From contig JAKAVX010000025.1 of assembly GCA_021827465.1 (NCBI GenBank), positions 1-12,883 of the forward strand: a stretch of 12,883 bases of DNA, given 5' to 3'. A model generated the notes under the pieces. The model did not search any database and was not told the DNA's origin. It was given only the letters and a program-made list of their open reading frames with translations. This stretch comes from Deltaproteobacteria bacterium. Its GTDB lineage: Bacteria; Desulfobacterota_B; Binatia; Binatales; Binataceae. The position numbers and the translations under genes are program-made. Position 1 is the first letter of the stretch, and the number at the start of each line of letters is the position of its first letter. Positions 6,839 through 12,883 of this stretch are shown here, in pieces.

Positions 6839-7666
6839 TCACGCATTGCGCGCGAACAGGTTCTTCAACCGCTCGCGCCATCCCACAGCCGTCTTTTGCC
6901 CCCCTGCCGGATCGGACAGCATTTTGAACACCGCGACGGTCAGGTTGTCCGCGGTCCCGCGCCGATTTGCTTCATCCACGAGTTCGCGACACGCCTTTGC
7001 GGCCGTGGATTCCCGGGCGATCTCCGCAATTTCGCGATCTTCGAGGACGTTGTAAAGCCCGTCGCTGCACAGCACAACCGTATCGCCGCGGCTGAGCGTC
7101 ATCGCGATCCGATCGACCGAAACTATAAGGTCGCGGCCCACGGTTCGCAGCAAAACCGAGCGCTCGGGATGGGTCCGGGCGCGCGCCTCGCTCATCAGGC
7201 CCATCCGCACCCGATCAGCAACCATCGTGTGGTCTTTGCTAATCTGCGTAATCGCGTGGCCATACACCACGTACAGCCGGCAATCGCCCACGTGAGCCGC
7301 GTTCAGCGCTCCGCGCTCGATGGACACCGCGGTCAAGGTCGTCGCCATCCGGCGCAACTCGGGAATCGCCAGCGTGCGGTTGTGGATCTCGATGTTGGCA
7401 TTCTGGAAGGCGCGATGGAGCCGCTTGGCGGGACCCCATTCGGGCGGACTCTCCCGATAGCATTTGAGTGTTACTTCAACCGCCATCGCGCTTGCGACTT
7501 CGCCGCCCTCGTAGCCGCCTACGCCGTCCGCGATCGCGAAAATCGCGTTTTCCGGCCCTTCGACGAAACTGGCGCAACTGTCCTCGTTGTCCGGACGGTC
7601 GGTCCCTGGGTCGGAAAGCGTCGCGAGATCGAACCCTGGCGACTGAAGCGGTTCCCCATTATGCAT
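6839..7666 (-). CDS. PP2C-family Ser/Thr protein phosphatase
   Basis: A 275-residue soluble metal-dependent (PPM) phosphatase that removes phosphate from Ser/Thr. The PP2C motifs are present in order: RPDNED (24-29) with metal ligand Asp26, IADGVGGYEGG (45-55) with Asp47, HVGDCRLY (125-132), SKDHTMV (143-149), VVLCSDGL (197-204) with Asp202, and TADNLTVAVF (238-247) with Asp240. No membrane helix is seen; a short basic tail (KTAVGWRERLKNLFARNA) ends it. It is the first gene of the run phosphatase, kinase, amtB, the usual pairing of a kinase with its reversing enzyme. The ATG at 7666 lacks a clear ribosome site. An in-frame TTG at 7708 has GGAGGG five bases upstream and would add 14 residues, so the start is uncertain. 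No clear promoter was found between the upstream terminator and the gene. Confidence 0.94.
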   Translation of the reverse strand: MHNGEPLQSPGFDLATLSDPGTDRPDNEDSCASFVEGPENAIFAIADGVGGYEGGEVASAMAVEVTLKCYRESPPEWGPAKRLHRAFQNANIEIHNRTLAIPELRRMATTLTAVSIERGALNAAHVGDCRLYVVYGHAITQISKDHTMVADRVRMGLMSEARARTHPERSVLLRTVGRDLIVSVDRIAMTLSRGDTVVLCSDGLYNVLEDREIAEIARESTAAKACRELVDEANRRGTADNLTVAVFKMLSDPAGGQKTAVGWRERLKNLFARNA

Positions 7667-7728
7667 TTCGGTTGAGCGGTCGGTTTCGGAGTTATGATTC
7701 CCGCCCAAAGCGCCCTCCACGCAAACGG

Positions 7729-7761
7729 AAAAAGGGCGGACCGTATTGTGCGGTCCGCCCT
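7729..7761 (-). terminator. Strong intrinsic terminator of the permease gene
   Basis: On the minus strand, AGGGCGGACCG (7761-7751) pairs perfectly with CGGTCCGCCCT (7743-7733), an 11-base stem around a 7-base loop, followed by a run of five T (7733-7729). It starts about 20 bases past the permease stop and separates that gene from the phosphatase-kinase-amtB unit. Confidence 0.92.
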
Positions 7762-7779
7762 GGACTGTTTGCCGCCGAA

Positions 7780-9465
7780 TCAACCCATCGCGGCCGGTTT
7801 GGTGATCAGTATCGTCTCCTTGCCTTGGCGCCGCGAGTTGCGCACGAAGTAGATCGCTCCGTAGATGCCCCAAACCACCGAGATCGCGACGGCGAGCAGC
7901 GGTTCCTTGGCGCTGCCGAGGCCTTCCAGCGGCCCGATGACGTAAAACGCGAGGCATGCGAAGTTGGCTACCGCGCCGAAGACCGGCACCACCATATGGC
8001 GGAAGCCAGAGAACTCATGATGCTCACGGAAGGCCACGATGCAGACGATATTGGTCAGTCCGTAGAGCACGAAGGTACCGAAGTTCGAGAGCAGCGTAAT
8101 CAGCAAAAGCCCGTTGGGCAGCGCTGAAAGGTACGCGTTCGAACTCATCCCGATCGAGTACCAGAAATTGTTCGGAAGTGTCGTGATGACATTGTCCGCG
8201 GGAGCTGAGCCGCCCGCGAAGTAGTACAACGCACCGTACGCACCCAGTATCGCCGAGATCGACGCCAGCGCCCAGATCGCGCGATGCGGCGTCAGCTTCT
8301 CGCCGTGCAGAAGGCCGAAGTGTTCGGGCACTTCGCTGTCACGGCCCATCGCGTAGGTCACCCGCGCGCCGGTGTTGATGCAGCTGAGCGTGGTTCCGAT
8401 CAGCGCGAGGAAAACCGTCACCGCTTCCATCAGCATGAAGGCCTGGCCGTGCCCGCCCAAAAGCGCGTTGCCGATCAGCACCATCATGTCGCCGAGCGGC
8501 GCCGCTGAGCCCTTGGCCGCCGCCAGGCTGTAGGCGTTGCTCAGGAAATAGTTGGCCGCGAAGTACTCGATGAGGTAGCAGAACAGACCCTGGATCGTGA
8601 GCGAGAGCAGAACGCCGCGCGGGATGTCGCGCTTGGGATCCTTGGCTTCCTCGCCCAGCGCGGTGACGGATTCGAACCCGACCAGCAGCAGGATTGCGAT
8701 CGTCGCCTGCAACATCACCCAGTCGAGCCGATGCGGCATGATGACCGAAAGCGCGCTAGCATGGGACGGATTGGCCGTGTCGCCGAATCCGTAGTGCAGC
8801 GCCGCCGGCACCGCGTTGCCCGCCGCATTGAGCGTGAGGCCCGTGGAGCCACTGGGATGGGAAACCCGGTAGGCGATCGCGAGCGCCGCGAAAAACAGCA
8901 GCGCGATGATCTGGATTCCGTTGATCGCGATGTTTACCACGGTCGAGCCGGTCACGCCGCGGAACGCGATATAGGCCACGAAGAAGGAGAAGATAACTGC
9001 GATTAACGCCATGAACACGGGACCGGGGATGCCGGGATTGATCCACGCTGGCGCTATAGTGCCGACGATGTAACCAACCATGACGCCCATCGTCGCGACC
9101 ATCACGCCCGGATACACCCAATAATAGAGATGCGAAGACCATCCGATGATGAACTTCGCGATCCTGGCAAAGCGGTAGGCTCGGGTCTTCGAGAGAAACG
9201 CCTGTTCCGCGAACAGGTACGAACTGCCCGCTCCGGGATAAAGTTTCGCCAGTTCCGAGTATGATAGCGCCGTGGCGTAGGCCAGCGTCAGCGCGACGAA
9301 TATGCCGGCCCACATCGCAAGCCCCGACGGAAACACGTATCCTGCCTGGAGCACAAACGTGATCCACAAGAACGCCCCCGGGGCGATCAGCGCCATCGCG
9401 TTTACCGTGACGCCCGTGAGACCGAGCGTCGGTTGCATCTTGGGCGCTTCAGTCTGTTCAGCCAT
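7780..9465 (-). CDS. APC-superfamily amino acid/polyamine permease
   Basis: A 561-residue inner-membrane secondary transporter with about 12-14 hydrophobic helices. Superfamily features are the broken first helix MALIAPGAFLWITF (24-37), SYSELAKLYPGAGSSYLFAE (68-87), and the TM6 segment GFESVTALGEEAKDPKRDIP (263-282). The substrate is probably an amino acid or amine driven by a proton or sodium gradient, but it cannot be named. The start at 9465 is chosen because AAGGAGG lies four bases before that ATG and the protein then begins just before helix 1; an in-frame ATG at 9549 would add 28 unlikely residues and overlap the sigma54 site. A sigma54-type promoter upstream suggests induction under nitrogen limitation or by a specific activator. 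A strong terminator closes it as a single-gene unit. Confidence 0.93.
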   Translation of the reverse strand: MAEQTEAPKMQPTLGLTGVTVNAMALIAPGAFLWITFVLQAGYVFPSGLAMWAGIFVALTLAYATALSYSELAKLYPGAGSSYLFAEQAFLSKTRAYRFARIAKFIIGWSSHLYYWVYPGVMVATMGVMVGYIVGTIAPAWINPGIPGPVFMALIAVIFSFFVAYIAFRGVTGSTVVNIAINGIQIIALLFFAALAIAYRVSHPSGSTGLTLNAAGNAVPAALHYGFGDTANPSHASALSVIMPHRLDWVMLQATIAILLLVGFESVTALGEEAKDPKRDIPRGVLLSLTIQGLFCYLIEYFAANYFLSNAYSLAAAKGSAAPLGDMMVLIGNALLGGHGQAFMLMEAVTVFLALIGTTLSCINTGARVTYAMGRDSEVPEHFGLLHGEKLTPHRAIWALASISAILGAYGALYYFAGGSAPADNVITTLPNNFWYSIGMSSNAYLSALPNGLLLITLLSNFGTFVLYGLTNIVCIVAFREHHEFSGFRHMVVPVFGAVANFACLAFYVIGPLEGLGSAKEPLLAVAISVVWGIYGAIYFVRNSRRQGKETILITKPAAMG

Positions 9466-9533
9466 CTTTCCTCCTTGACGCCAGCATTTGGATGGAGACC
9501 TTCTCCTACCAACGGTGGCGGCAAGTGCATTGC

Positions 9534-9548
9534 GCAAGAAAAATGCCA
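9534..9548 (-). promoter_or_regulatory. Sigma54 (RpoN) promoter for the permease gene
   Basis: On the minus strand TGGCATTTTTCTTGC matches the consensus TGGCAC-N5-TTGC, with the GG and GC doublets at the required 10-base separation. Transcription would start near 9522, giving a leader of about 57 bases before the AAGGAGG-preceded ATG at 9465. RpoN promoters need an enhancer-binding activator such as NtrC; I did not find a clear activator site. Confidence 0.65.
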
Positions 9549-9716
9549 CTGCAAAATGCCTGATTTAGGCTGATTGTTGGCGAAACAGATGCCCAATGCG
9601 TCGGCATACGCTTGTCAGGAAGGCATCAAGACTCGACGAAAGCCGAATGAGGGGTTCTTATTGAGGTCGCGCGGAGAACGCGAGCGGAAAGATCAAACGA
9701 GACGGAAATCAGCCTG

Positions 9717-9742
9717 TAAAAACAAGGCACCGAACTCGGCGC
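9717..9742 (-). terminator. Intrinsic terminator after the small membrane protein gene
   Basis: On the minus strand, GCGCCG (9742-9737) and CGGTGC (9732-9727) form a 6-base stem with one G-T pair and an AGTT loop, followed by CTTGTTTTTA. It lies about 50 bases past the stop of the 49-residue ORF, supporting a transcript that ends here. Confidence 0.6.
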
Positions 9743-9792
9743 GATACCTAGTCCGGCGCTTTTCAACTCAAATTCGATTCTATTTCGTGTCG

Positions 9793-9942
9793 CTACTTCC
9801 GTCGCCTGAAGAGCAACCACACCGCGGCCGCAACGGTCCCGACCGCTAACGGGATCGGTGGCGTCTGAAAGCACAGCGTCATGATGACCGCCGCTGTGAT
9901 CGTCGCACCAAGGGTCAGCGCGGCGTAACGCGCGTCACTCAT
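9793..9942 (-). CDS. Small hypothetical two-helix membrane protein (49 residues)
   Basis: I do not recognise a family. The protein begins MSDARYAALTLGATITAAVI and has two hydrophobic stretches, about residues 7-25 and 30-45, separated by a short TPP turn and closed by FRRRK, which predicts a hairpin with both ends in the cytoplasm. GAGG lies about six bases before the chosen ATG. The frame is open further upstream to an ATG at 10056, but that extension looks non-coding. An intrinsic terminator follows. It lies about 180 bases downstream of the SagB-like gene on the same strand, so it may share that transcript. Confidence 0.55.
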   Translation of the reverse strand: MSDARYAALTLGATITAAVIMTLCFQTPPIPLAVGTVAAAVWLLFRRRK

Positions 9943-10120
9943 AAATTTCCTCAGCGGCGTTGCCGGCGAACCGATTGAAAGCAGCGATGCGGATGCCATC
10001 AGCACTGGACGAATTTGTGGCGCAATCGCCGCCCACGATGCGCGCGTGCCGGGCACCCACCCGTCAAACGGTCATCGGACGGAGCCAATCCGAACGATTG
10101 GAGAAAAAAGACACCAAGCG

Positions 10121-11641
10121 CTACGAATCGCGCGCCTGACTCAGTGGAACACCCAGCGCGACCATCAGCAGCGGGCTCTTGCCGGCCGCGTGCGGCTCGA
10201 AGAATTTCGTAGTGTCGTCGTCGTAAAACGTGAGCCCGGTCGCACCGCGGCCGAGCGCGTAAGCGGCAAGATAAGCCCGCCCGCCGAGAATTCCGGCTTC
10301 CAGATGCGCGTCGCGGTAACCGCGATTTCCGAGCGCGGCGAGAACGCTCTCGAGATCCGCCATGAACACTATCAGCGCCGCACAATCGGAGCCGAGCGGT
10401 TGTTCGAGGCAGAGGTATCCGGCTTCGCCGCGAAACTCGCCCTTCTTCAGAAGCTCGAACGCTTTCGAATCGCGCCGGTAATAGTACGTTCCCGGCTCGA
10501 GACCCTCGACCGCGTTCACGATTAGGTACGTATCGGTCAGACGCGGGAAATCGACTCGCGGACGGACGCTCGACCGGGCCAGGATCGACGCAAGCTCGTC
10601 GGCGCCTATCGCTTCCATGGCAAAGACCCGCGTCGAGCCGCGCCGAAGAATCGTCTCGCCGAGGCTCATCGCGTCTTCGGGCGCGATCGTCTCGAACGCG
10701 AGCGTTGCGCCGACTGCCGCGCTCTCAACCACCGGAGTCGTCGCCGACGCGATCCGCGCCGCCGCCTCGGCGCTTGCAAGCCGCGCCTCGCGATGAAACT
10801 TCACCAGGTCGTCGTAAACGATCTCTTCACGCGACAGGCTTAGCGATTCGAGCGCAAATGGCGCGGTCTCTGGCGATACGGCGCACGGCTCCGATGAATG
10901 TCCGAGCGCGATCAGGCACGCCACGCCTTCGCGGTCGCCATCGACCCCGATCAGTTGCTCCAGTTCGGTGTCGGCGAACGCGGTCACGACTTCGGCCGGT
11001 ACGTCTTCGGCCGCGGCGGCGGCAAGAAGATTGGCCAGTATCGTGCCCGCGTCCCAGAAACAGTAGCGATAGGCCCGCGCGCGGTATTTCCAGGCGCTGC
11101 GCCAGAAGATCGCGCTCATCACCAGGATCGCCCGCGCCTGTCTGAGCGACGGCCTCATCGCGGCCGCCCGCGCGATCGCCTCGCGCCAGTCGCCGCGCCT
11201 GAGCCCGCGAAGCTTAAGATCGGCAGGCGAAAAATGGTAAAGCCCCGCTTCGAGATCCTCGACCTCGCCGGCTGCGACATAGATCTCTATCGGGTAAAGC
11301 GCGCCCGCCGAGGCCGCCGCGCGGAAATGATAGTCCTCTCCGTCAACGCGTTTGCGGCGCGTCAGACCGTCGGATGAAAACAACAGGCGCGTGAGCGACT
11401 CCACGTCGATCGGGGTCTTCGCCTCCGGGTCTGCCGCCGCCGAAATCGCCGCGAGCGCCGGCTTGCCGGAGAGCGCGAGATCGCGCGGCATGGCGAAGCC
11501 TCCCGCCTCGGGATAAATCTTGTACGGCGACGGCCGATTGTCCCAATCGAGATAGTGCGGCGAGGTTCGCACGCTCGTGTACGAGTGTTTGGTTACCTCG
11601 TGGAAGAATCGCGCCGCCTGTATATGATCGTTTCCCAACAT
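10121..11641 (-). CDS. Tandem-domain SagB-type/nitroreductase-like FMN oxidoreductase
   Basis: A 506-residue protein made of two nitroreductase-fold (SagB/ThcOx-type) domains. Domain 1 (about 80-250) has RAAASAGALYPIEIYVAAGE (107-126), the typical SAGALYP segment, and a return motif IGVDGDREGVACLIALGH (231-248). Domain 2 (about 327-500) has LRRGSTRVF (332-340), the usual Arg-rich FMN phosphate-binding start, then HLEAGILGGRAYLAAYALG (446-464) and PLLMVALGVPL (490-500). Nitroreductases are usually homodimers with FMN at the interface, so a fused tandem could form that interface within one chain. SagB enzymes oxidise azolines to azoles in thiazole/oxazole-modified peptides, but no precursor peptide, cyclodehydratase or other such gene is in view. 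Its substrate is therefore open. The ATG at 11641 has only a weak ribosome site. No signal peptide or membrane helix is seen. Confidence 0.9.
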   Translation of the reverse strand: MLGNDHIQAARFFHEVTKHSYTSVRTSPHYLDWDNRPSPYKIYPEAGGFAMPRDLALSGKPALAAISAAADPEAKTPIDVESLTRLLFSSDGLTRRKRVDGEDYHFRAAASAGALYPIEIYVAAGEVEDLEAGLYHFSPADLKLRGLRRGDWREAIARAAAMRPSLRQARAILVMSAIFWRSAWKYRARAYRYCFWDAGTILANLLAAAAAEDVPAEVVTAFADTELEQLIGVDGDREGVACLIALGHSSEPCAVSPETAPFALESLSLSREEIVYDDLVKFHREARLASAEAAARIASATTPVVESAAVGATLAFETIAPEDAMSLGETILRRGSTRVFAMEAIGADELASILARSSVRPRVDFPRLTDTYLIVNAVEGLEPGTYYYRRDSKAFELLKKGEFRGEAGYLCLEQPLGSDCAALIVFMADLESVLAALGNRGYRDAHLEAGILGGRAYLAAYALGRGATGLTFYDDDTTKFFEPHAAGKSPLLMVALGVPLSQARDS

Positions 11642-11891
11642 TCGTACCAGTCCGCCCGCTGCCGGCCGTGCGCGCCTCTGGCGATGATTGCGCGGCTGCG
11701 CACAAGCGCCGGCGCGCGTTATGGAAATTTCGCGCCGTGTCGGCTCACGACAGTGGAGCTTATCATCTGATCACGTTCCGCGTCTGCCGACGCCGTGCGG
11801 CGTTGCGAAAGTCCGCGCGCCGAACCGCGGGCAACACCCTCGCTTGCAGGCGCGAAGGCGAACAGCCACAGTCGTCCCGGGAGTTGCCGCC
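11642..11891. other. Divergent intergenic region between SagB-like and amidohydrolase genes
   Basis: This 250-base stretch must hold the promoters of both divergent genes. A TATCAT (11761-11766, 5 of 6 to the -10 consensus) faces the amidohydrolase but has no recognisable -35 box. A CATAAC facing the SagB-like gene also lacks a partner. I see no gene, repeat or convincing operator. Confidence 0.5.
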
Positions 11892-12883
11892 ATGCCTGCG
11901 GAAATGATGGTTATCGACGCCGACGGACATATTCTCGAGCCGCCGGACCTGTGGGAAACCTACCTGGAGCCGAGGTTTCGCGATCGGGCGCTAAGGATTC
12001 GCGTCGGCGAGGATGATTACGAGTATCTCGAAATCGATCGCAAACGTTCGCGCCTTACGCGCTCGCGCTTCCTCGGTGATTTGGGCGGGATGGGGCGTGG
12101 CGTCGAGATGGCCAAGAAAATCCGCGACAAGGCGATACGTGGCGAGCTCAGGCCCGCCGACATGATCAGGATAAGACCGCGTCCCGACCAGACCTATCTT
12201 AAGGGCGCCGCGTTCGGAACGATGGATCTGAAAGAGCGGCTCCAACTGCTCGATCGCGAGGGTCTTGCCAAGGCGCTCGTCTATCCCACGCTCGGCCTGC
12301 TATGGGAGGCCGAACTTTTCGACATCGAACTGAGCCAGGCCTATTGCCGTGCGTACAATCGATGGATCGCCGACTTCTGCCGCGACTCGGGCGGACGCCT
12401 GCTTCCGGTCGCGCATCTCTCGCTCGGCGACCCCGCCGGCGCCGCAGAGGAGCTCGAGCGCTCGGTCAACGACGGATGCAAGGGCGCGTTCGTATGTCCG
12501 TTCACGATCACGCGCAAGCCCCATGGCCATCCCGACCATGACCCGGTTTTCGCGCTCGCCCAGGAGCTCGACGTTCCGCTCGCAATCCATCCGACGTTCG
12601 AGCCGATCGAGTTCAGCGTGCATCATCGGTACGACAATTTCGGATGGGCCGCCTGGTACTCGAATCTGTTCGCGTGGCAGGGCGTGCAACAGGCGTTCGC
12701 AACGCTCTTCCAGTTCGGCGTGTTCGATCGTTTTCCGAAGCTGCGCATCGTCGTGCTTGAGTCAGGCGCGGGATGGATCGGACATTTCCTCGATCGCGCC
12801 GACGCAATCTATTCGGGCACCTCGCTCGGCGCCACCGTACAGCTCAGGGAAAAGCCCTCGCACTATTTCCGCGAGCGTTGCTT
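11892..12883 (+). CDS. Amidohydrolase-2 family (COG2159) metal-dependent hydrolase, cut by right window edge
   Basis: About 330 codons are visible of a TIM-barrel hydrolase or decarboxylase. The start reads MPAEMMVIDADGHILEPPDL, with the strand-1 metal motif around Asp9-Ala-Asp11-Gly-His13. Later family landmarks are LVYPTLGLLWE, LAIHPTFEP with His233, and VLESGAGWIGHFLDR with Glu290, the form common in this subfamily where others have Asp. Between strand 1 and the YPTLGL segment it has a basic insert rich in Arg and Lys (about residues 45-105). GGGAG lies eight bases before the ATG at 11892; in-frame ATGs at 11904 and 11907 are alternatives. Relatives act on aromatic acids or amides (ACMSD, resorcylate decarboxylase types), but this subgroup is mostly uncharacterised, so the substrate is unknown. 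Confidence 0.92.
   Translation, partial: MPAEMMVIDADGHILEPPDLWETYLEPRFRDRALRIRVGEDDYEYLEIDRKRSRLTRSRFLGDLGGMGRGVEMAKKIRDKAIRGELRPADMIRIRPRPDQTYLKGAAFGTMDLKERLQLLDREGLAKALVYPTLGLLWEAELFDIELSQAYCRAYNRWIADFCRDSGGRLLPVAHLSLGDPAGAAEELERSVNDGCKGAFVCPFTITRKPHGHPDHDPVFALAQELDVPLAIHPTFEPIEFSVHHRYDNFGWAAWYSNLFAWQGVQQAFATLFQFGVFDRFPKLRIVVLESGAGWIGHFLDRADAIYSGTSLGATVQLREKPSHYFRERC

Larger units (their letters stand above)
9466..9792. other. Gene-free region between permease and small membrane protein genes
   Basis: Positions 9466-9560 hold the ribosome site and sigma54 promoter of the permease. Positions 9717-9742 hold the terminator of the upstream unit. I see nothing convincing in 9561-9716. Open frames here on both strands (for example around 9574-9849 plus and 9626-9874 minus) have atypical, Arg/Ser-rich composition and no recognisable domain. 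Confidence 0.65.

Noticed and set aside
5603..7675. Very long plus-strand frame (690 codons) opposite the kinase and phosphatase genes
   Set aside because: It covers two complete minus-strand genes with intact catalytic motifs, and its composition is typical of an antisense shadow.
9574..9874. Overlapping plus (91-codon) and minus (82-codon) frames as small genes
   Set aside because: They have Arg/Ser-rich composition, no ribosome site of note and no domain. They overlap the terminator and the better-supported 49-residue gene.
10085..10101. Hairpin CCAATC-CGAAC-GATTGG downstream of the SagB-like gene as its terminator
   Set aside because: Read on the minus strand, the T run comes before the stem, not after it, so it is not an intrinsic terminator for that gene; a plus-strand transcript is not supported either.
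10121..11641. Thiazole/oxazole-modified peptide (TOMM) gene cluster
   Set aside because: Only a SagB-like protein is present. No YcaO or ThiF-like cyclodehydratase or precursor peptide is seen, and the tandem-domain form differs from classical SagB.

Overview
This is a GC-rich bacterial chromosomal window with tightly packed genes. All genes except the last are read on the minus strand. I see no mobile element, CRISPR array, tRNA or rRNA. The mix of genes (glutamate synthase, ammonium channel, crotonase, a COG2159-type amidohydrolase, a two-domain SagB-type flavoprotein, an STK/PP2C pair) would fit an uncultivated soil or sediment lineage such as Binatota, Rokubacteria or a deltaproteobacterial relative. 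The taxonomy is only a guess from gene style, because no marker gene is present.

Layout from left to right: (1) 1-2360, minus, is the N-terminal half of glutamate synthase large subunit GltB, cut by the window edge. It follows two bases after (2) 2363-2920, minus, an Lrp/AsnC-family regulator. A good sigma70-type promoter (2947-2975) lies upstream, in an AT-rich region with candidate operators. (3) 3274-4080, minus, is a crotonase-fold enoyl-CoA isomerase/hydratase-like protein. (4) 4239-7666, minus, is a likely transcription unit read in the order PP2C phosphatase, Ser/Thr kinase with one membrane helix, ammonium transporter AmtB. The kinase and amtB genes overlap by one base. (5) A strong intrinsic terminator (7729-7761) closes (6) 7780-9465, minus, an APC-superfamily amino acid permease preceded by a well-matched sigma54 promoter. 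(7) 9793-9942, minus, is a 49-residue two-helix membrane protein followed by an intrinsic terminator. (8) 10121-11641, minus, is a tandem-domain SagB/nitroreductase-like flavoprotein. (9) 11892-12883, plus, divergent, is the N-terminal part of an amidohydrolase-2 family protein that runs off the right edge.

Functionally, the left two-thirds concern nitrogen. AmtB brings in ammonium; GltB uses glutamine and 2-oxoglutarate to make glutamate under probable control of the adjacent feast/famine regulator; and the permease is probably under RpoN control. The most unusual feature is the PP2C-kinase-AmtB set. AmtB normally sits beside its PII regulator glnK, but here its neighbours are a membrane-anchored kinase and a PP2C phosphatase, which suggests control of ammonium uptake by reversible Ser/Thr phosphorylation. 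That role is inferred from gene order only.
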